NCBI GenBank assembly: GCA_018402345.1 | Contig: JAGYIV010000008.1 | Coordinates: 744,001 to 808,000, forward strand | Length of the DNA: 64,000 nt | Reading direction: 5' to 3' | From: Terrimicrobiaceae bacterium | GTDB taxonomy: Bacteria > Verrucomicrobiota > Verrucomicrobiia > Chthoniobacterales > Terrimicrobiaceae | Shown here: positions 44,278-55,205 of the stretch, in pieces | Layout of the letters: each line of letters starts with the position of its first letter | Position numbering within the stretch: position 1 is the stretch's first letter | Program-made: the position numbers and the translations under genes | The notes under the pieces: generated by a model | Told to the model about the DNA's origin: nothing | The model's input: only the letters and a program-made list of their open reading frames with translations | Database searches by the model: none

Positions 44278-45011
44278 TTCAGGCCGAGAACATCCTGCAT
44301 GTCGTAGAGGCCGGGTTGTCGGCCCGTGGCCCAGCAGGCGGCGCGCAGGGCGCCTTTGGCGAAGGTGTCGCGGCTGGATGCCTTGTGGGTGAGTTCCACG
44401 CGTTCGCCGATATTCGCAAAAACCACCGTATGGTCGCCCACGACATCGCCCCCGCGGATCGCGTGCATGCCGATCTCGCGTGGGGTGCGCTCGCCGACCA
44501 TGCCCTCGCGGCCATGCATCACATCCTTGGTGTAATCCAGGTCGCGCACCTCGGCGAGAATCTCCGCCAGGCGGCGCGCGGTGCCGCTGGGAGCATCCTT
44601 TTTGAGGCGGTGGTGCATTTCGACGACCTCGAGATCGAAATCGGGACCGAGGATTTCCGCCGCCTTGCGCGTGAGCCAGAAAAGGGTGTTCACCCCCACG
44701 CTGAAATTCGGCGCGAACACGACTGGGATGGTTTTTGCGCAAGCGGCAATGCGGGCGCACGCCTCGTCGTCATGCCCCGTGGTGCCGATGACAAGAGCCT
44801 TCCCGGCGGCGGCGCACAGGTCGGCGATGCCCGCGGTGGCAGTGGCATGAGTGAAATCGATCACGGCATCACACCCACCGAGCACAGCTTGAAGGTCGTC
44901 CCCGACATCCGTGGAGGCGGCGAGGGACACAGCTGGATCGGCCGCCACACAGGAAAGAAGAGCCTGTCCCATGCGTCCGCGGGACCCGTTGATGACAACA
45001 CGCGTGCTCAT
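44274..45011 (-). CDS. dapB: 4-hydroxy-tetrahydrodipicolinate reductase
   Basis: The 245-residue enzyme has the N-terminal Rossmann motif VVINGSRGRMGQALL, IDFTHATAT, the VIGTTGHDDEA loop and the catalytic signature EVVEMHHRLKKDAPSGTA. It reduces the cyclic product of DapA in the lysine and meso-diaminopimelate pathway. It overlaps dapA upstream and folK downstream by 4 bp each, so dapF-dapA-dapB-folK-panB read as one leftward operon. Confidence 0.96.
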   Translation of the reverse strand: MSTRVVINGSRGRMGQALLSCVAADPAVSLAASTDVGDDLQAVLGGCDAVIDFTHATATAGIADLCAAAGKALVIGTTGHDDEACARIAACAKTIPVVFAPNFSVGVNTLFWLTRKAAEILGPDFDLEVVEMHHRLKKDAPSGTARRLAEILAEVRDLDYTKDVMHGREGMVGERTPREIGMHAIRGGDVVGDHTVVFANIGERVELTHKASSRDTFAKGALRAACWATGRQPGLYDMQDVLGLK

Positions 45012-45883
45012 ATGCCGACGGCGGTCAGGGTTTCACCGACACGCATGGCGTTCGCGGACGACATCTCGCAGAGCGGCAACCGCACCTCGGCGGTGATCCT
45101 GCCCAGGCGGGCGAGCGCAAACTTCACGGGGACGGGGTTCGGCTCGATGAAGAGGTCTTTGAACAGCGGGTAGTATTTGCGGTGGATTTGCAGGGCTGCT
45201 GCGGGATTGCCCTGCAAGTGGTGGCGCACCAGCGCGGACACCTCCGCTGGAATCACATTCGACGCCACGCTCACCACACCCACGGCACCGACCGAGAGGA
45301 ACGGCAACGTGAGCGAATCGTCGCCCGAGAGGATTTCGAAGCTGTCCGGCAATGCCGCGCGGAGCTGGTTGACACGTTCCACCGAGCCTCCCGCCTCCTT
45401 GATGGCGACGATGCTCGCATGCTCATGCGCGAGGCGGACCACGGTCTCGATGCCGATCTCGATGCCGCAACGTCCGGGAATACTGTAGAGGACGAGTGGA
45501 ATCTTGACCGCCTCGGCAATCGCCGAAAAGTGGCGATAGAGCCCCTCCTGACTGGGCTTGTTGTAATACGGAGCGACGAGAAGAGCGGCGTCCGCCCCGA
45601 GCTTCGCAGCGGCAACGGTGAGATCAACGGCCTCGGCGGTGGAATTCGATCCCGTGCCGGCGATGACCAAGCACCGCTTCTCGGCGGCGCTGACGGCGGT
45701 TTCGATGACCTTGAGGTGCTCCTCGTGGTCCAGCGTTGGCGATTCGCCGGTCGTGCCAACGGGAACGATGCCCGAGATGCCTCCTTGGATTTGATGTTGG
45801 ATGAGACGTCGGAATGCCGGTTCGTCGAATTGGCCGTCACGGAAGGGGGTGACGAGCGCCGTGTGTGCTCCTGCGAATGTCAT
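45008..45883 (-). CDS. dapA: 4-hydroxy-tetrahydrodipicolinate synthase
   Basis: The 291-residue TIM-barrel aldolase has GTTGESPTLDHEEHLKVI, VAPYYNKPSQEGLYRHF, VLYSIPGRCGIEI and the Schiff-base Lys in IVAIKEAGGS. It condenses pyruvate with aspartate semialdehyde. It sits 12 bp after dapF and overlaps dapB by 4 bp in the dap operon. Confidence 0.95.
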   Translation of the reverse strand: MTFAGAHTALVTPFRDGQFDEPAFRRLIQHQIQGGISGIVPVGTTGESPTLDHEEHLKVIETAVSAAEKRCLVIAGTGSNSTAEAVDLTVAAAKLGADAALLVAPYYNKPSQEGLYRHFSAIAEAVKIPLVLYSIPGRCGIEIGIETVVRLAHEHASIVAIKEAGGSVERVNQLRAALPDSFEILSGDDSLTLPFLSVGAVGVVSVASNVIPAEVSALVRHHLQGNPAAALQIHRKYYPLFKDLFIEPNPVPVKFALARLGRITAEVRLPLCEMSSANAMRVGETLTAVGI

Positions 45884-45895
45884 GGGTTTTGATGG

Positions 45896-46708
45896 TTACA
45901 GGGAAACAACGCCCTCGAAAACAAAATCCGCCGGGCCGGTGAGGTGCGCAACAGCGAAGGCACCATTGGCATCGATCTCGAAGTCGACCCGCATGGTGTC
46001 TCCGCCACGCACGGTGACATGCACCGGCGATTCCGCACCTGTGGCGGCTGCATGAAGCAGCGCAGCCGCACAAACCCCCGTGCCGCAAGCCAGTGTCTCG
46101 TCCTCCACGCCGCGTTCGTAGGTGCGCAGGACGAGCCTCCCGGGGGCCGCCACCCTGGCGAAGTTCGCGTTGGTTCCCTTCGGCGAGAAGGCCTCATGGT
46201 GGCGGAGCGCAGCGCCGAGTTGCCGGATGTCGATTTTCTGCTCGTCCTCGACAAACGCGACAGCATGCGGGACGCCAGTGTTGATGAAATGAATCTCCAT
46301 GTCCCGATCGCCAAGGGAAAGCGATCGGGGCTGGCGGTGGTCGGTCGGTCGCCCCATATCGAGCCTCACAAGGTCGCCCTCCAGCTTGGCAACGATGATG
46401 CCCGCCTGGGTTTCAAAGCGCACCGACGCTGGAGATGAGGCCATGAGCCGCGCGGCGAACCGTGCGAAACACCTGGCTCCATTTCCGCACATCTCAGCCT
46501 CGCCGCCGTCGCTGTTGTAGTAGCGCATGCGGAAATCGGCATCGCCTTGGGCTGGCTCGACCGCAAGGAGTCCGTCAGCCCCGACCCCGCGGTGGCGGTC
46601 GCAGAGGCGCTGGATCGTTGCCGGGGCGAGTTGGAGAGCGAGGGAACGATTGTTGAGGACGACAAAGTCGTTTCCCGCGCCGTTCATTTTTGTGAAGTGG
46701 AGTTCCAT
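45896..46708 (-). CDS. dapF: Diaminopimelate epimerase
   Basis: The 270-residue protein has two half-domains, each with an active-site Cys: MCGNGARCF, and ETLACGTGVCAAALL. It also has FTKMNGAGNDFVVLNN at the start and GVPHAVAFVED. It interconverts LL- and meso-diaminopimelate, the peptidoglycan cross-link residue. It is the first gene of the operon dapF-dapA-dapB-folK-panB; 48 bp separate its start from the cyclase gene's stop on the same strand. Confidence 0.95.
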   Translation of the reverse strand: MELHFTKMNGAGNDFVVLNNRSLALQLAPATIQRLCDRHRGVGADGLLAVEPAQGDADFRMRYYNSDGGEAEMCGNGARCFARFAARLMASSPASVRFETQAGIIVAKLEGDLVRLDMGRPTDHRQPRSLSLGDRDMEIHFINTGVPHAVAFVEDEQKIDIRQLGAALRHHEAFSPKGTNANFARVAAPGRLVLRTYERGVEDETLACGTGVCAAALLHAAATGAESPVHVTVRGGDTMRVDFEIDANGAFAVAHLTGPADFVFEGVVSL

Positions 46709-46756
46709 GGTCGGAAGAGAGCCTAAATCGGGAATCCCGCGTTCTGCAATGCGGTG

Positions 46757-49015
46757 CTACTTGCTGGTCATCTTGTAAACCCCGTCCCAATCCGGCGGAG
46801 GCGGGTTGGCTTTGAGGGCGCGGCAGCGCTCAAGCATGACGCTCGACGGCGTGGTCGGCGACTCGGGGTTCTTTTCCGGGCGGTTGGGCTCGAGGGCTGC
46901 GGCCTCCCCGAAGCAGGCGGCGGCGGTGTCCCAATCCTGCGCCGCGTAATGGTCCATGCCCTTGGCATAAATCTCCAAACACCGGCCGGTCTCGGCATCG
47001 AGGTCCGCCGCCAGGCACACGACCTCATGCATCTCGGCGGGTTCGCTCCGGCCCTTAACGATGATTTTGTCGAGATGGCGGAAGATGCAATCCCCGCCGG
47101 CCGCGGTGGCGGCGCGCATCGTCTCGCCGGTGACCATGGTGTAGGCCCCGTAGCTTTTCGAGCCGCTCTCGCAACGGGCGGCGAGGTTCACGGTGTCGCC
47201 CATCATGGTGTAATTGAAGCGTTTTTCGGACCCCATGTTTCCCACCGTTGCGAACCCCGAGTTGAGGCCGATGCGCATTTGCATGCGGGAAACGATGGGG
47301 GGCCACTTGTCCCCCTCGGAGGCCCATTTTTCACGGAGTTGCGCGAGGCGCTTGTGGAGAAGCTGGGTGGCCACGCAGGCCTTGAGCGCGTGGTGTTCGA
47401 GCGGCGCGGGAGCGTTGAAAATACCGACAATCGCATCGCCGATATATTTGTCCACGTAGCAGCCCGACTCCATGAGGATGTCGGTCATGGCGGTCAGGTA
47501 TTCATTCATGACGGCCACGAGTTGCTGGGGGGTGAGGAGTTCGGAGAACGAGGAAAAGCTCTGCACGTCGGAAAAGAACGCGGTGATCTCGGCATCGACC
47601 CCGCCGAGTTGCGGGTCGCTGCCGCTCTCGATCATCTGCTCGACCAGCGCGGGGGAGAGGTAGGTGCCGAACATGCCCTTGATCCTGTTTTTCTGCCGCT
47701 GCTCGCGGGACACCTGGATCACCGCCCCCACAAACACGCACGACACCGCCGAGAGGAGCGGCGCCGCCACTGGCACCAGAAGATCGGCGGCCTGGAACAC
47801 GTAAAACGCCCCAGCGATGTAGCCAAGCACCGCAAGGACTCCCAGCACCTTGGCCTGCGCGCCGAACCGCGACGGCACGATCGCAAACGAGGCCGCCGTG
47901 AAGCCGAGGCCGAAGATCAGCAACAGATTCACCCACGCCGGCGTGCGGTGCAGGAATCGGCCGGAGACAATCGTCTGCAGGAGATTGCCGTGGACGCTCA
48001 CCCTCGGCACGGCCTGCGCCCCGCTGAGCGGCACGACGCTCAAATCCTTGAGCAGCGGATCGACCGGGCCGATGAGCACGATCGCATCGCGGAACTTCCC
48101 GAAAAAAGCCTCCGCCTCCGCTTGTTGTTCGGCGGTTCCTTTTTCCAGCGCCTGGGCATAAGCGAGGACCTCCACAAAGCTCGCGTGGGTGTTTTCCTCA
48201 GCCATCCAGGGGCTGAACCAATTTGGTTCCACGAGTTGGTTCATCACAAGGGGGATTCGCGCCTGCACGGCACCGTCCTTTCCGCGCACTGTGATTGTGT
48301 TTTTTCCGATCTCCACGGCCGTGCTGTCGAGATCCCAATACTGCAAGACCAACTGGAGCGACATCGGGAGGTAGGTGTGGTGGTCGGCCTTGGCGAAAAA
48401 CGGCAGAAAGGCCACGCCGTCGCCGATCGCATCGATCAACCCCGCATACCCCCAGTTCGGGCCCAGCAGCGGATAGGCGGGCAATTCCGGCGGACCGACC
48501 GGCGACGTCCCATAGACCGCCTCGAAGACAAACGGGAAAAACGACACGTCTCCGAGTGGACGGTTCTGCGAGGCGTAGGTCGCGGCGAGCACGACATTCC
48601 TGTGGCGGCGGATGGCCGAGGCGAACCGCTTTGTGCCCTCGTCGACCTGGCCGGTGCCCGAGGTTGCGCTGCCATCGTCGGAGAAGACAAAATCCATGCC
48701 GACAGCCTTCACGCCACCGTGCTTGAAGAGCGCGTCGATGACCATGCCGTGGAGCGCGCGGTTCCAGGGGAAATTCCCGAGCTTCCCGATCGAGAGGCTG
48801 TCCACATCCACGTAGCACACCTTCGCCGGCGCGGGGATGCCGCCGCGCCAAGCGAAGCGGGCAGAGCGCGTTTTCTCCTCGAGGAAGGACACAAACCCGT
48901 CGGCGCCGAAGAAGCGCTCGTAGCCCGGAAGGCGGACCACGGCAACCTGGGAGAGGAGCGACCACACCGCGCAGGTCACGGCAAGGGCAGCAATGGAAAC
49001 GATATGGCCGCGCAT
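46757..49015 (-). CDS. CHASE2-domain adenylate/guanylate cyclase
   Basis: The 752-residue membrane protein has an N-terminal helix ([19 protein letters not shown]), an extracytoplasmic CHASE2 domain (about 50-370; [45 protein letters not shown]), about three membrane helices (375-465) and a class III cyclase domain: [40 protein letters not shown]. Metal-binding Asp residues and the Asn/Arg of the transition-state motif are seen. It should make a cyclic nucleotide in response to an external cue; nucleotide specificity is not assigned. A TPR-like C-terminal end follows. ATG 49015 is preferred over the longer frame. Confidence 0.88.
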   Translation of the reverse strand: MRGHIVSIAALAVTCAVWSLLSQVAVVRLPGYERFFGADGFVSFLEEKTRSARFAWRGGIPAPAKVCYVDVDSLSIGKLGNFPWNRALHGMVIDALFKHGGVKAVGMDFVFSDDGSATSGTGQVDEGTKRFASAIRRHRNVVLAATYASQNRPLGDVSFFPFVFEAVYGTSPVGPPELPAYPLLGPNWGYAGLIDAIGDGVAFLPFFAKADHHTYLPMSLQLVLQYWDLDSTAVEIGKNTITVRGKDGAVQARIPLVMNQLVEPNWFSPWMAEENTHASFVEVLAYAQALEKGTAEQQAEAEAFFGKFRDAIVLIGPVDPLLKDLSVVPLSGAQAVPRVSVHGNLLQTIVSGRFLHRTPAWVNLLLIFGLGFTAASFAIVPSRFGAQAKVLGVLAVLGYIAGAFYVFQAADLLVPVAAPLLSAVSCVFVGAVIQVSREQRQKNRIKGMFGTYLSPALVEQMIESGSDPQLGGVDAEITAFFSDVQSFSSFSELLTPQQLVAVMNEYLTAMTDILMESGCYVDKYIGDAIVGIFNAPAPLEHHALKACVATQLLHKRLAQLREKWASEGDKWPPIVSRMQMRIGLNSGFATVGNMGSEKRFNYTMMGDTVNLAARCESGSKSYGAYTMVTGETMRAATAAGGDCIFRHLDKIIVKGRSEPAEMHEVVCLAADLDAETGRCLEIYAKGMDHYAAQDWDTAAACFGEAAALEPNRPEKNPESPTTPSSVMLERCRALKANPPPPDWDGVYKMTSK

Positions 49016-49133
49016 GAGAGGCAAAGGGTGGCCGCTTCGTCCCCGCAACTCAAGGCTGTCTTCCGGTCCCCTCGCCCGGCCGGGAGAAAAATTTCCGCTT
49101 GCCGCATTTCCGCGGGAAAATACCTTCAGACCC

Positions 49134-49658
49134 ATGTCCACCACACTCAGCCCAGTCGCCTACGATGCTAAAATCGAAGGCAACGTGATTTTCACACAGG
49201 TTGATGCCGCCATCAACTGGATGCGGAGCAATTCCCTTTGGCCGATGCCGATGGGGTTGGCCTGCTGCGCCATCGAGCTCATGGCCGCCTCGTCCTCCCG
49301 CTTCGACATCTCCCGCTTCGGCGCGGAGGTCATGCGTTTCTCGCCCCGCCAAGCGGACGTGATGATCGTCGCCGGCACCGTGACCTACAAGATGGCCCTC
49401 GCCGTCAAGCGCATCTGGGATCAAATGCCCGAACCGAAATGGTGCATCGCCATGGGGGCCTGCGCCTCCTCGGGCGGCATGTATCGGAGCTATGCGGTGC
49501 TCCAAGGCATCGACCACCTCATTCCCGTGGATGTCTACATTTCCGGTTGCCCGCCGCGCCCCGAGGCGTTGCTCGACGGCCTCATGAAGCTTCAGAAAAA
49601 AATCATGGGCGAGCACGCCTTGGCCGACCAGAAGCGGGAACTCCTCGAATCCATATGA
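49134..49658 (+). CDS. nuoB: NADH-quinone oxidoreductase subunit B
   Basis: The 174-residue subunit carries the Cys ligands of cluster N2: [24 protein letters not shown] and [15 protein letters not shown]. It lies in the peripheral arm of complex I, near the quinone site. The start ATG 49134 follows a spacer after the divergent cyclase gene. nuoC overlaps it by 4 bp, but no other nuo gene is near in this window, so the rest of the complex must be encoded elsewhere. Confidence 0.95.
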   Translation: MSTTLSPVAYDAKIEGNVIFTQVDAAINWMRSNSLWPMPMGLACCAIELMAASSSRFDISRFGAEVMRFSPRQADVMIVAGTVTYKMALAVKRIWDQMPEPKWCIAMGACASSGGMYRSYAVLQGIDHLIPVDVYISGCPPRPEALLDGLMKLQKKIMGEHALADQKRELLESI

Positions 49659-50254
49659 CCATTTCCGAACAACTCTCGGCCGCCTTTCCCGGCGCAGTAT
49701 TGAACACAGGCTCGTTTCGCGACGAGACGACCCTGACCATCCAAGCCGCGGCCCTTCATGACATTTGCCTGCACCTCAAAGAAAAGGCTGCCTTCAACTA
49801 CCTCATCGATATTTCCTCCGTCGACCACTTCGGTGACGAGCCCCGGTTCGAGGTGGTCTACGAGCTTTACTCGATGCCCAACGGCATCCACCTGCGCCTC
49901 AAGGCGGCGGTGAGCGAGGACAATTGCGAGATTTCAACCGTCTCAGACCTCTGGCCCACAGCCGACTGGCATGAGCGCGAGGTTTACGACATGATGGGAA
50001 TCCGCTTTTCAAAACACCCCGACCTCAGGCGGATTCTTATGTGGGAGGGTTACCCCTATCATCCCCTGCGCAAGGACTTTCCGCTGGAAGGCAAGCAATC
50101 CGACATGCCCGGTGTGGCATTTTCCGAACCGGCCCCGCTCGCCGGCGGACCGTTCGTGACGGTCCCCACCGATGGCACGACGCAGGTGCGGGAACCTCGC
50201 GCGCGGCATGCCGGAGATTTGACTCCTCCGGAAAAATTCATCGCCGAGCCTTGA
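49655..50254 (+). CDS. nuoC: NADH-quinone oxidoreductase subunit C
   Basis: The 199-residue subunit has [39 protein letters not shown], and the signature [20 protein letters not shown] followed by [20 protein letters not shown]. It binds NuoB in the complex I peripheral arm. ATG 49655 overlaps the nuoB stop (ATGA). Its TGA in turn overlaps the TTG start of the RNase D gene. Confidence 0.95.
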   Translation: MTISEQLSAAFPGAVLNTGSFRDETTLTIQAAALHDICLHLKEKAAFNYLIDISSVDHFGDEPRFEVVYELYSMPNGIHLRLKAAVSEDNCEISTVSDLWPTADWHEREVYDMMGIRFSKHPDLRRILMWEGYPYHPLRKDFPLEGKQSDMPGVAFSEPAPLAGGPFVTVPTDGTTQVREPRARHAGDLTPPEKFIAEP

Positions 50255-51330
50255 TCGCGGAGGAAAAGGCGCTGGCTGATCTCACAGCCATGCTGTCGGA
50301 GCAGGAGCGGATCGCTTTGGACACCGAGGCGGACAGCTTGCACTGCTACTTTGAGAAACTTTGCCTGATTCAGATCAGCGGCGGCCTTGAGCACGTGTTG
50401 GTGGATCCACTTGCCGGGCTGGACCTGCAACCGCTGTTCGACGCCGTCTGCTCACGGCGGCTTGTCTTCCACGGGGCAGATTACGACCTGCGCCTCCTGC
50501 GCCGCTCGGGCATGTTCGAGCCGGTTGATTTGTTCGATACCATGATCGCTGCGCGTCTCGCAGGAAAGCCTGGTTTGGGGCTTGCTGCATTAGTGAAGGA
50601 ATACTTCGGCGTCGAACTCTCGAAAGCCTCCCAGAAAGCCAACTGGGCGATCCGTCCCCTGCCCCTGCAGATGGTCGAATACGCACTCAACGACACCCGC
50701 TACCTGTTGGAGATCGCCGACACCCTCGAGGCTGATTTGCGTCGGCTCGGGCGGTGGGAGTGGTTCGAGGAATCGCGCGACCGCATGATCGCTTCCGCCC
50801 GCGAGGCAAAGGAACGCGATGACTCGACCGTGTGGCGCATCAGCGGTTCATACGCCCTCACACCGCGCGCGCAGGCGATCCTACGCATCCTGTGGTTCTG
50901 GAGGGATTCCGAGGCGCGGGCGTGGGACCGGCCACCGTTTCATGTGATCGGAAACGAGGACATGCTCCGGGTGGCGCAGCAAATGGCGAACGGCGGGGCC
51001 TTTTCCACCCCCCGCATGAACGGACGCCGCCGCAAGAGCTTCGAGGTCGTCGTCGCGCTGGCGATGCAGATTCCCGAGTCCGAGTGGCCGAAAACAGAAA
51101 AGACCAAGCGCAAAAGAATCACCAGGGAACAGACCCAGCGACTCGATGCGTTGAAAAAAACACGCGATGCTGTTGCGAAGGAACTCTCGTTGGATCCTTC
51201 GATCATCGCCCCCCGCGCCGCCATGGAGGCGACAGCCGCAGATCCCAATGGGTCAGCGCTCATGCTCTGGCAGCGCCGCTTGCTCGGGCTGCCCGTGTCC
51301 GCACCGGCGGAGAAGCCCTCAGATGCCTGA
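50251..51330 (+). CDS. rnd: Ribonuclease D-like 3'-5' exonuclease, TTG start
   Basis: The 359-residue protein starts at TTG 50251, overlapping the nuoC stop (TTGA). It has the DEDD exonuclease signature: ALDTEADSLHCY (Asp and Glu), FHGADYDLRLLRRSG, and YALNDTRYLLEI. An HRDC-type helical C-terminal part follows (WRISGSYALTPRAQAILRIL and beyond). RNase D trims tRNA 3' ends. nadC begins inside its last codons, with an 8-bp overlap. Confidence 0.9.
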   Translation: MIAEEKALADLTAMLSEQERIALDTEADSLHCYFEKLCLIQISGGLEHVLVDPLAGLDLQPLFDAVCSRRLVFHGADYDLRLLRRSGMFEPVDLFDTMIAARLAGKPGLGLAALVKEYFGVELSKASQKANWAIRPLPLQMVEYALNDTRYLLEIADTLEADLRRLGRWEWFEESRDRMIASAREAKERDDSTVWRISGSYALTPRAQAILRILWFWRDSEARAWDRPPFHVIGNEDMLRVAQQMANGGAFSTPRMNGRRRKSFEVVVALAMQIPESEWPKTEKTKRKRITREQTQRLDALKKTRDAVAKELSLDPSIIAPRAAMEATAADPNGSALMLWQRRLLGLPVSAPAEKPSDA

Positions 51331-52168
51331 ACGCGCACCCGACATCATCGACCTTGCCTTGGCCGAGGACATCGGCTCCGGCGATGTCACGGTAAAATGG
51401 TTCACCGATCCCTCTGCCACGGCGACAGCGCGCATTGTCACCCGGCAGGAGGCATGCCTGGCGGGCGTCGATGTCGCGGCGGAGGTCTTCGGGCGTGTCG
51501 ATCCTGGACTTGAGGTGAAAATCCTTCGCGAAAACGGATGCGCGCTCGAACGTGGCGATGCCGTGCTCTCGGTCTCGGGCCGTGCCGGTTCGATTCTCAG
51601 CGCCGAGCGGACCGCGTTGAACTTTATCCAACGCCTCTCCGGCACCGCCACCATGGCGCGCGCCTTTGTCCAAGCGGTTGCGGGCACCGGAGCAAAAATT
51701 CTCGACACCCGAAAAACCACACCGGGCATGAGGGCGCTCGAGAAGGCAGCGGTTGCCGCGGGTGGTGCCGCAAACCACCGCATGGGACTACATGACATGG
51801 TCATGGTGAAAGACAACCACTTGGCCATCTGTCCGGGAGTGGCCGACCTACAATCAATGGTCGCCCGCGCCCGCGCAGAAAATCCGGGCCTCAAAATCGA
51901 GATCGAAGCCGACACCGTCGAGCAGGCGCTGGCTTTTTCCTCGCTACGCGGGGTGGATGTCGTTCTTCTCGACAACATGTGCCTCGACGACCTCCGCAAG
52001 GTTGTGGCCGCGCGCCCCGCGGGGGTCGCCCTCGAAGCCAGCGGCGGCGTGACGCCCGCCACCGTGCGCCAGATCGCCGAAACCGGCGTGGATTTCATCT
52101 CGGCCGGCGCGATGACCCACTCCGCGCCGTCGGTCGACTTTGGCCTCGATTTCGAGGCGGCGCGCTAA
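51323..52168 (+). CDS. nadC: Nicotinate-nucleotide pyrophosphorylase (quinolinate phosphoribosyltransferase)
   Basis: The 281-residue enzyme has LALAEDIGSGDVT, FIQRLSGTATMARAF, DTRKTTPGMRALEKAAVAAG, HRMGLHDMVMVKDNHL, IEIEADTVEQAL, VVLLDNMCLDDLR and LEASGGVTPATVRQIAETGV. It converts quinolinate to nicotinate mononucleotide for NAD synthesis. The start ATG 51323 overlaps the RNase D gene by 8 bp. Its end overlaps the convergent kinase-fold gene by 4 bp. Confidence 0.96.
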   Translation: MPERAPDIIDLALAEDIGSGDVTVKWFTDPSATATARIVTRQEACLAGVDVAAEVFGRVDPGLEVKILRENGCALERGDAVLSVSGRAGSILSAERTALNFIQRLSGTATMARAFVQAVAGTGAKILDTRKTTPGMRALEKAAVAAGGAANHRMGLHDMVMVKDNHLAICPGVADLQSMVARARAENPGLKIEIEADTVEQALAFSSLRGVDVVLLDNMCLDDLRKVVAARPAGVALEASGGVTPATVRQIAETGVDFISAGAMTHSAPSVDFGLDFEAAR

Positions 52169-52587
52169 AGAGTCCTCTCCAATGTCAGCCGCGTGCCATC
52201 GGCCAGCGGCTCGTATTCCACATGGTCGAACACGCGTTGAATGATGTGGACCCCGAGCCCGCCGGGGCGGATTTCATTGAGATCGCGCCCCTTGATGCGC
52301 TCGGGATCGCAAGGCGTTCCGTAATCGCGCAGAACGATTTTCAGCCTGTCTCCGGAGAGTTCGCATGCGAGCCGCACTGGCTTGGAATCGCCCGCCAGCG
52401 CGTGGCGGATGATGTTCGTGCACGCCTCGTCCACGGCCAGAACGATCTGTGCGGAGGTCTCATCGTCAGCGGTATCCGCAAGAAAGTCGCGGAGCACAGC
52501 GCGCACCCGACCGAGCTCGGCTGTCCGCCCCGGGAACTCGAGGGATGTGGCGGAGGATGGGCTGACGCGGCAAGAGGAGGAATCCAT
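52165..52587 (-). CDS. RsbW-like serine kinase / anti-sigma ATP-binding protein
   Basis: The 140-residue protein is a single HATPase_c_2 domain. The N box is VLAVDEACTNIIRHALAG and the G1 region is LRDYGTPCDPERI, then GGLGVHIIQRVFDHVEY. Such proteins phosphorylate an anti-anti-sigma STAS protein or bind a sigma factor. No STAS or sigma gene is adjacent. Its end overlaps nadC by 4 bp and it starts 2 bp from the DUF2062 gene, with which it is probably cotranscribed. Confidence 0.88.
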   Translation of the reverse strand: MDSSSCRVSPSSATSLEFPGRTAELGRVRAVLRDFLADTADDETSAQIVLAVDEACTNIIRHALAGDSKPVRLACELSGDRLKIVLRDYGTPCDPERIKGRDLNEIRPGGLGVHIIQRVFDHVEYEPLADGTRLTLERTL

Positions 52588-52589
52588 GC

Positions 52590-53580
<991 letters not shown>

Positions 53581-53649
53581 TCCGCTGCGCATCCAAGGCC
53601 CGCCTCCCCGGGAAGGCGCGCGGAGCCACTTTGCGCGTATTTTGATTCC

Positions 53650-54936
53650 ATGTCGCGGCACTTCAGCCTGTTTCTGGCGCTGCGGTATCTGAAACCGAAG
53701 CGCACGTTTCTCTCCACCATCACGTTGGTGTCGATCCTTGGCGTGACGCTCGGGATCATGGTGTTGATCCTGGTCATCTCGGTGATGACCGGCTTCGAGC
53801 GCGAACTCCGCCGCAAGGTGGTTGGGTTCGATGCCCATGTGGTGCTCACAGGCGGCGGGATCGTGGAGGATTGGGAAAAAACAGCCGCCCTTGCCCTCGA
53901 GAATCCCGAGGTCAAGGGGGTTGCGCCGTTTGTCCAAGGCCCGGTGATTGTCGAATTTCAAAACCGCCGCCTGGCTCCGAAGATTCGCGGCGTCGATCCC
54001 GTCATGGAACGCGGGGTGGTGGACATCAGCCCGTTCATCGTGTCAGGCGCCTACGATCTTGAAGGCAACAAGACATTGCTCGGTTCGGAGTTGGCCCGCG
54101 AACTCGGAGCGGGTGTCGGGGATATCGTCACAGTGTTCTCGCCCAGCAACTTCAACGCGATTCTTGAGGAGATCGACCGCGTGGAGCGCTCGGGCGATGC
54201 CTCGAACCGGATCGGCGACCTGAAGGAAATGATCCTGCCGACCGAACTCGAGGTCGCCGGGATTTTCGAGAGCGGACGCTACCTCTACGACAGCGAATTT
54301 CTCATCGTTCCCATCCATATCGGCCAGGAACTCTACAACCTCGGCGGCGCCGCCCATGGCCTTGCGCTCAAAACCGGCGACCCCGACAGGGCGAACGTCG
54401 TCCGCGATCAACTCAACAGCGCCCTCCCCCCGCCGACTTTTGCGATGAGCTGGATCGACATGAACAAGCAATTGTTCGACGCCATCCGTATGGAACGCAG
54501 CGTCATGTTTTTTCTCCTCATGTTCATCATTCTGGTCGCCGCGTTCGGGATCATGAACACGTTGATCACCGTCACTGTGCAGAAGACCCGCGAGATCGGC
54601 GTCATGAAGGCCCTCGGAGCCCAGACCCACCAGATCATCGGCGTGTTTCTTGCCCAAGGGATGGTTGTCGGGGTGTTTGGAACGGTGACCGGTCTCGCGC
54701 TGGGCATCGCCACTGTGACCTACCGCAACGAGTTGAGCGCCCTCCTCTCGGCGGCGACGAACGTCGAGATTTTCCCCGCCGCGGTTTACCAATTCAGCGA
54801 AATCCCGGCGGAGATCGTCCTATCGGACGTTGTGATTATTTGCGTGAGCGCGTTTGTGATTTGTTCGCTGGCGGCACTCATCCCGGCCTGGTTCGCCGCG
54901 CGCCTTGATCCGGTGAAGGCCCTGAGGCACGACTGA
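53650..54936 (+). CDS. lolC: Lipoprotein-releasing ABC transporter permease, LolC/LolE type
   Basis: The 428-residue permease has a membrane helix near residues 20-48 (FLSTITLVSILGVTLGIMVL), a large periplasmic MacB-like domain (about 50-280), and three C-terminal helices beginning LLMFIILVAAFGIMNTLITV, with the coupling segment VMKALGAQTHQIIGVFL. The family extracts outer-membrane lipoproteins in the Lol pathway with a LolD ATPase. No ATPase gene is adjacent. A single LolC/E-like gene is what the window shows. Confidence 0.88.
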   Translation: MSRHFSLFLALRYLKPKRTFLSTITLVSILGVTLGIMVLILVISVMTGFERELRRKVVGFDAHVVLTGGGIVEDWEKTAALALENPEVKGVAPFVQGPVIVEFQNRRLAPKIRGVDPVMERGVVDISPFIVSGAYDLEGNKTLLGSELARELGAGVGDIVTVFSPSNFNAILEEIDRVERSGDASNRIGDLKEMILPTELEVAGIFESGRYLYDSEFLIVPIHIGQELYNLGGAAHGLALKTGDPDRANVVRDQLNSALPPPTFAMSWIDMNKQLFDAIRMERSVMFFLLMFIILVAAFGIMNTLITVTVQKTREIGVMKALGAQTHQIIGVFLAQGMVVGVFGTVTGLALGIATVTYRNELSALLSAATNVEIFPAAVYQFSEIPAEIVLSDVVIICVSAFVICSLAALIPAWFAARLDPVKALRHD

Positions 54937-54986
54937 GTGCAACCGGGCGATTGACAATGTCGGGCTCCTTGGATTCACTCCCAAAC

Positions 54987-55205
54987 ATGTCCAGTCACGA
55001 ACCCGATCCCCAAGACCCGCTCATCCGCACGATCTTGATTTCCGCAGCCACACTGGCCGTGTCCGGGTTCCTCGCCACCGTTCTTCTCGTTACTGGTGAT
55101 GCTTTCGGACAATTTCAATTTCATGAATTGGATGGAGTAGCGTCCTCTCTGGAGGATGCCGCGCTAAAGCATGCGCCAAGCAAAATCGCCATGCCGGCGA
55201 CATAA
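54987..55205 (+). CDS. Possible small membrane protein
   Basis: A 72-codon frame (MSSHEPDPQDPLIRTILISA) has a hydrophobic helix and a charged end. TTGACA (54951-54956) lies upstream with a weak GATTCA 15 bp later. Its last 85 bp overlap the convergent YihY gene, which makes the end doubtful. I keep it as a low-confidence hypothetical. Confidence 0.3.
   Translation: MSSHEPDPQDPLIRTILISAATLAVSGFLATVLLVTGDAFGQFQFHELDGVASSLEDAALKHAPSKIAMPAT

Noticed and set aside
46754-49171. 805-codon plus-strand frame opposite the cyclase
   Set aside because: The minus strand encodes clear CHASE2 and cyclase motifs. The plus frame is His/Arg/Gly-rich antisense without any family signature.
50041-50250. N-terminal extension of RNase D from 50041
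   Set aside because: It overlaps nuoC in another frame and adds no conserved sequence; TTG 50251 fits the stop/start overlap.
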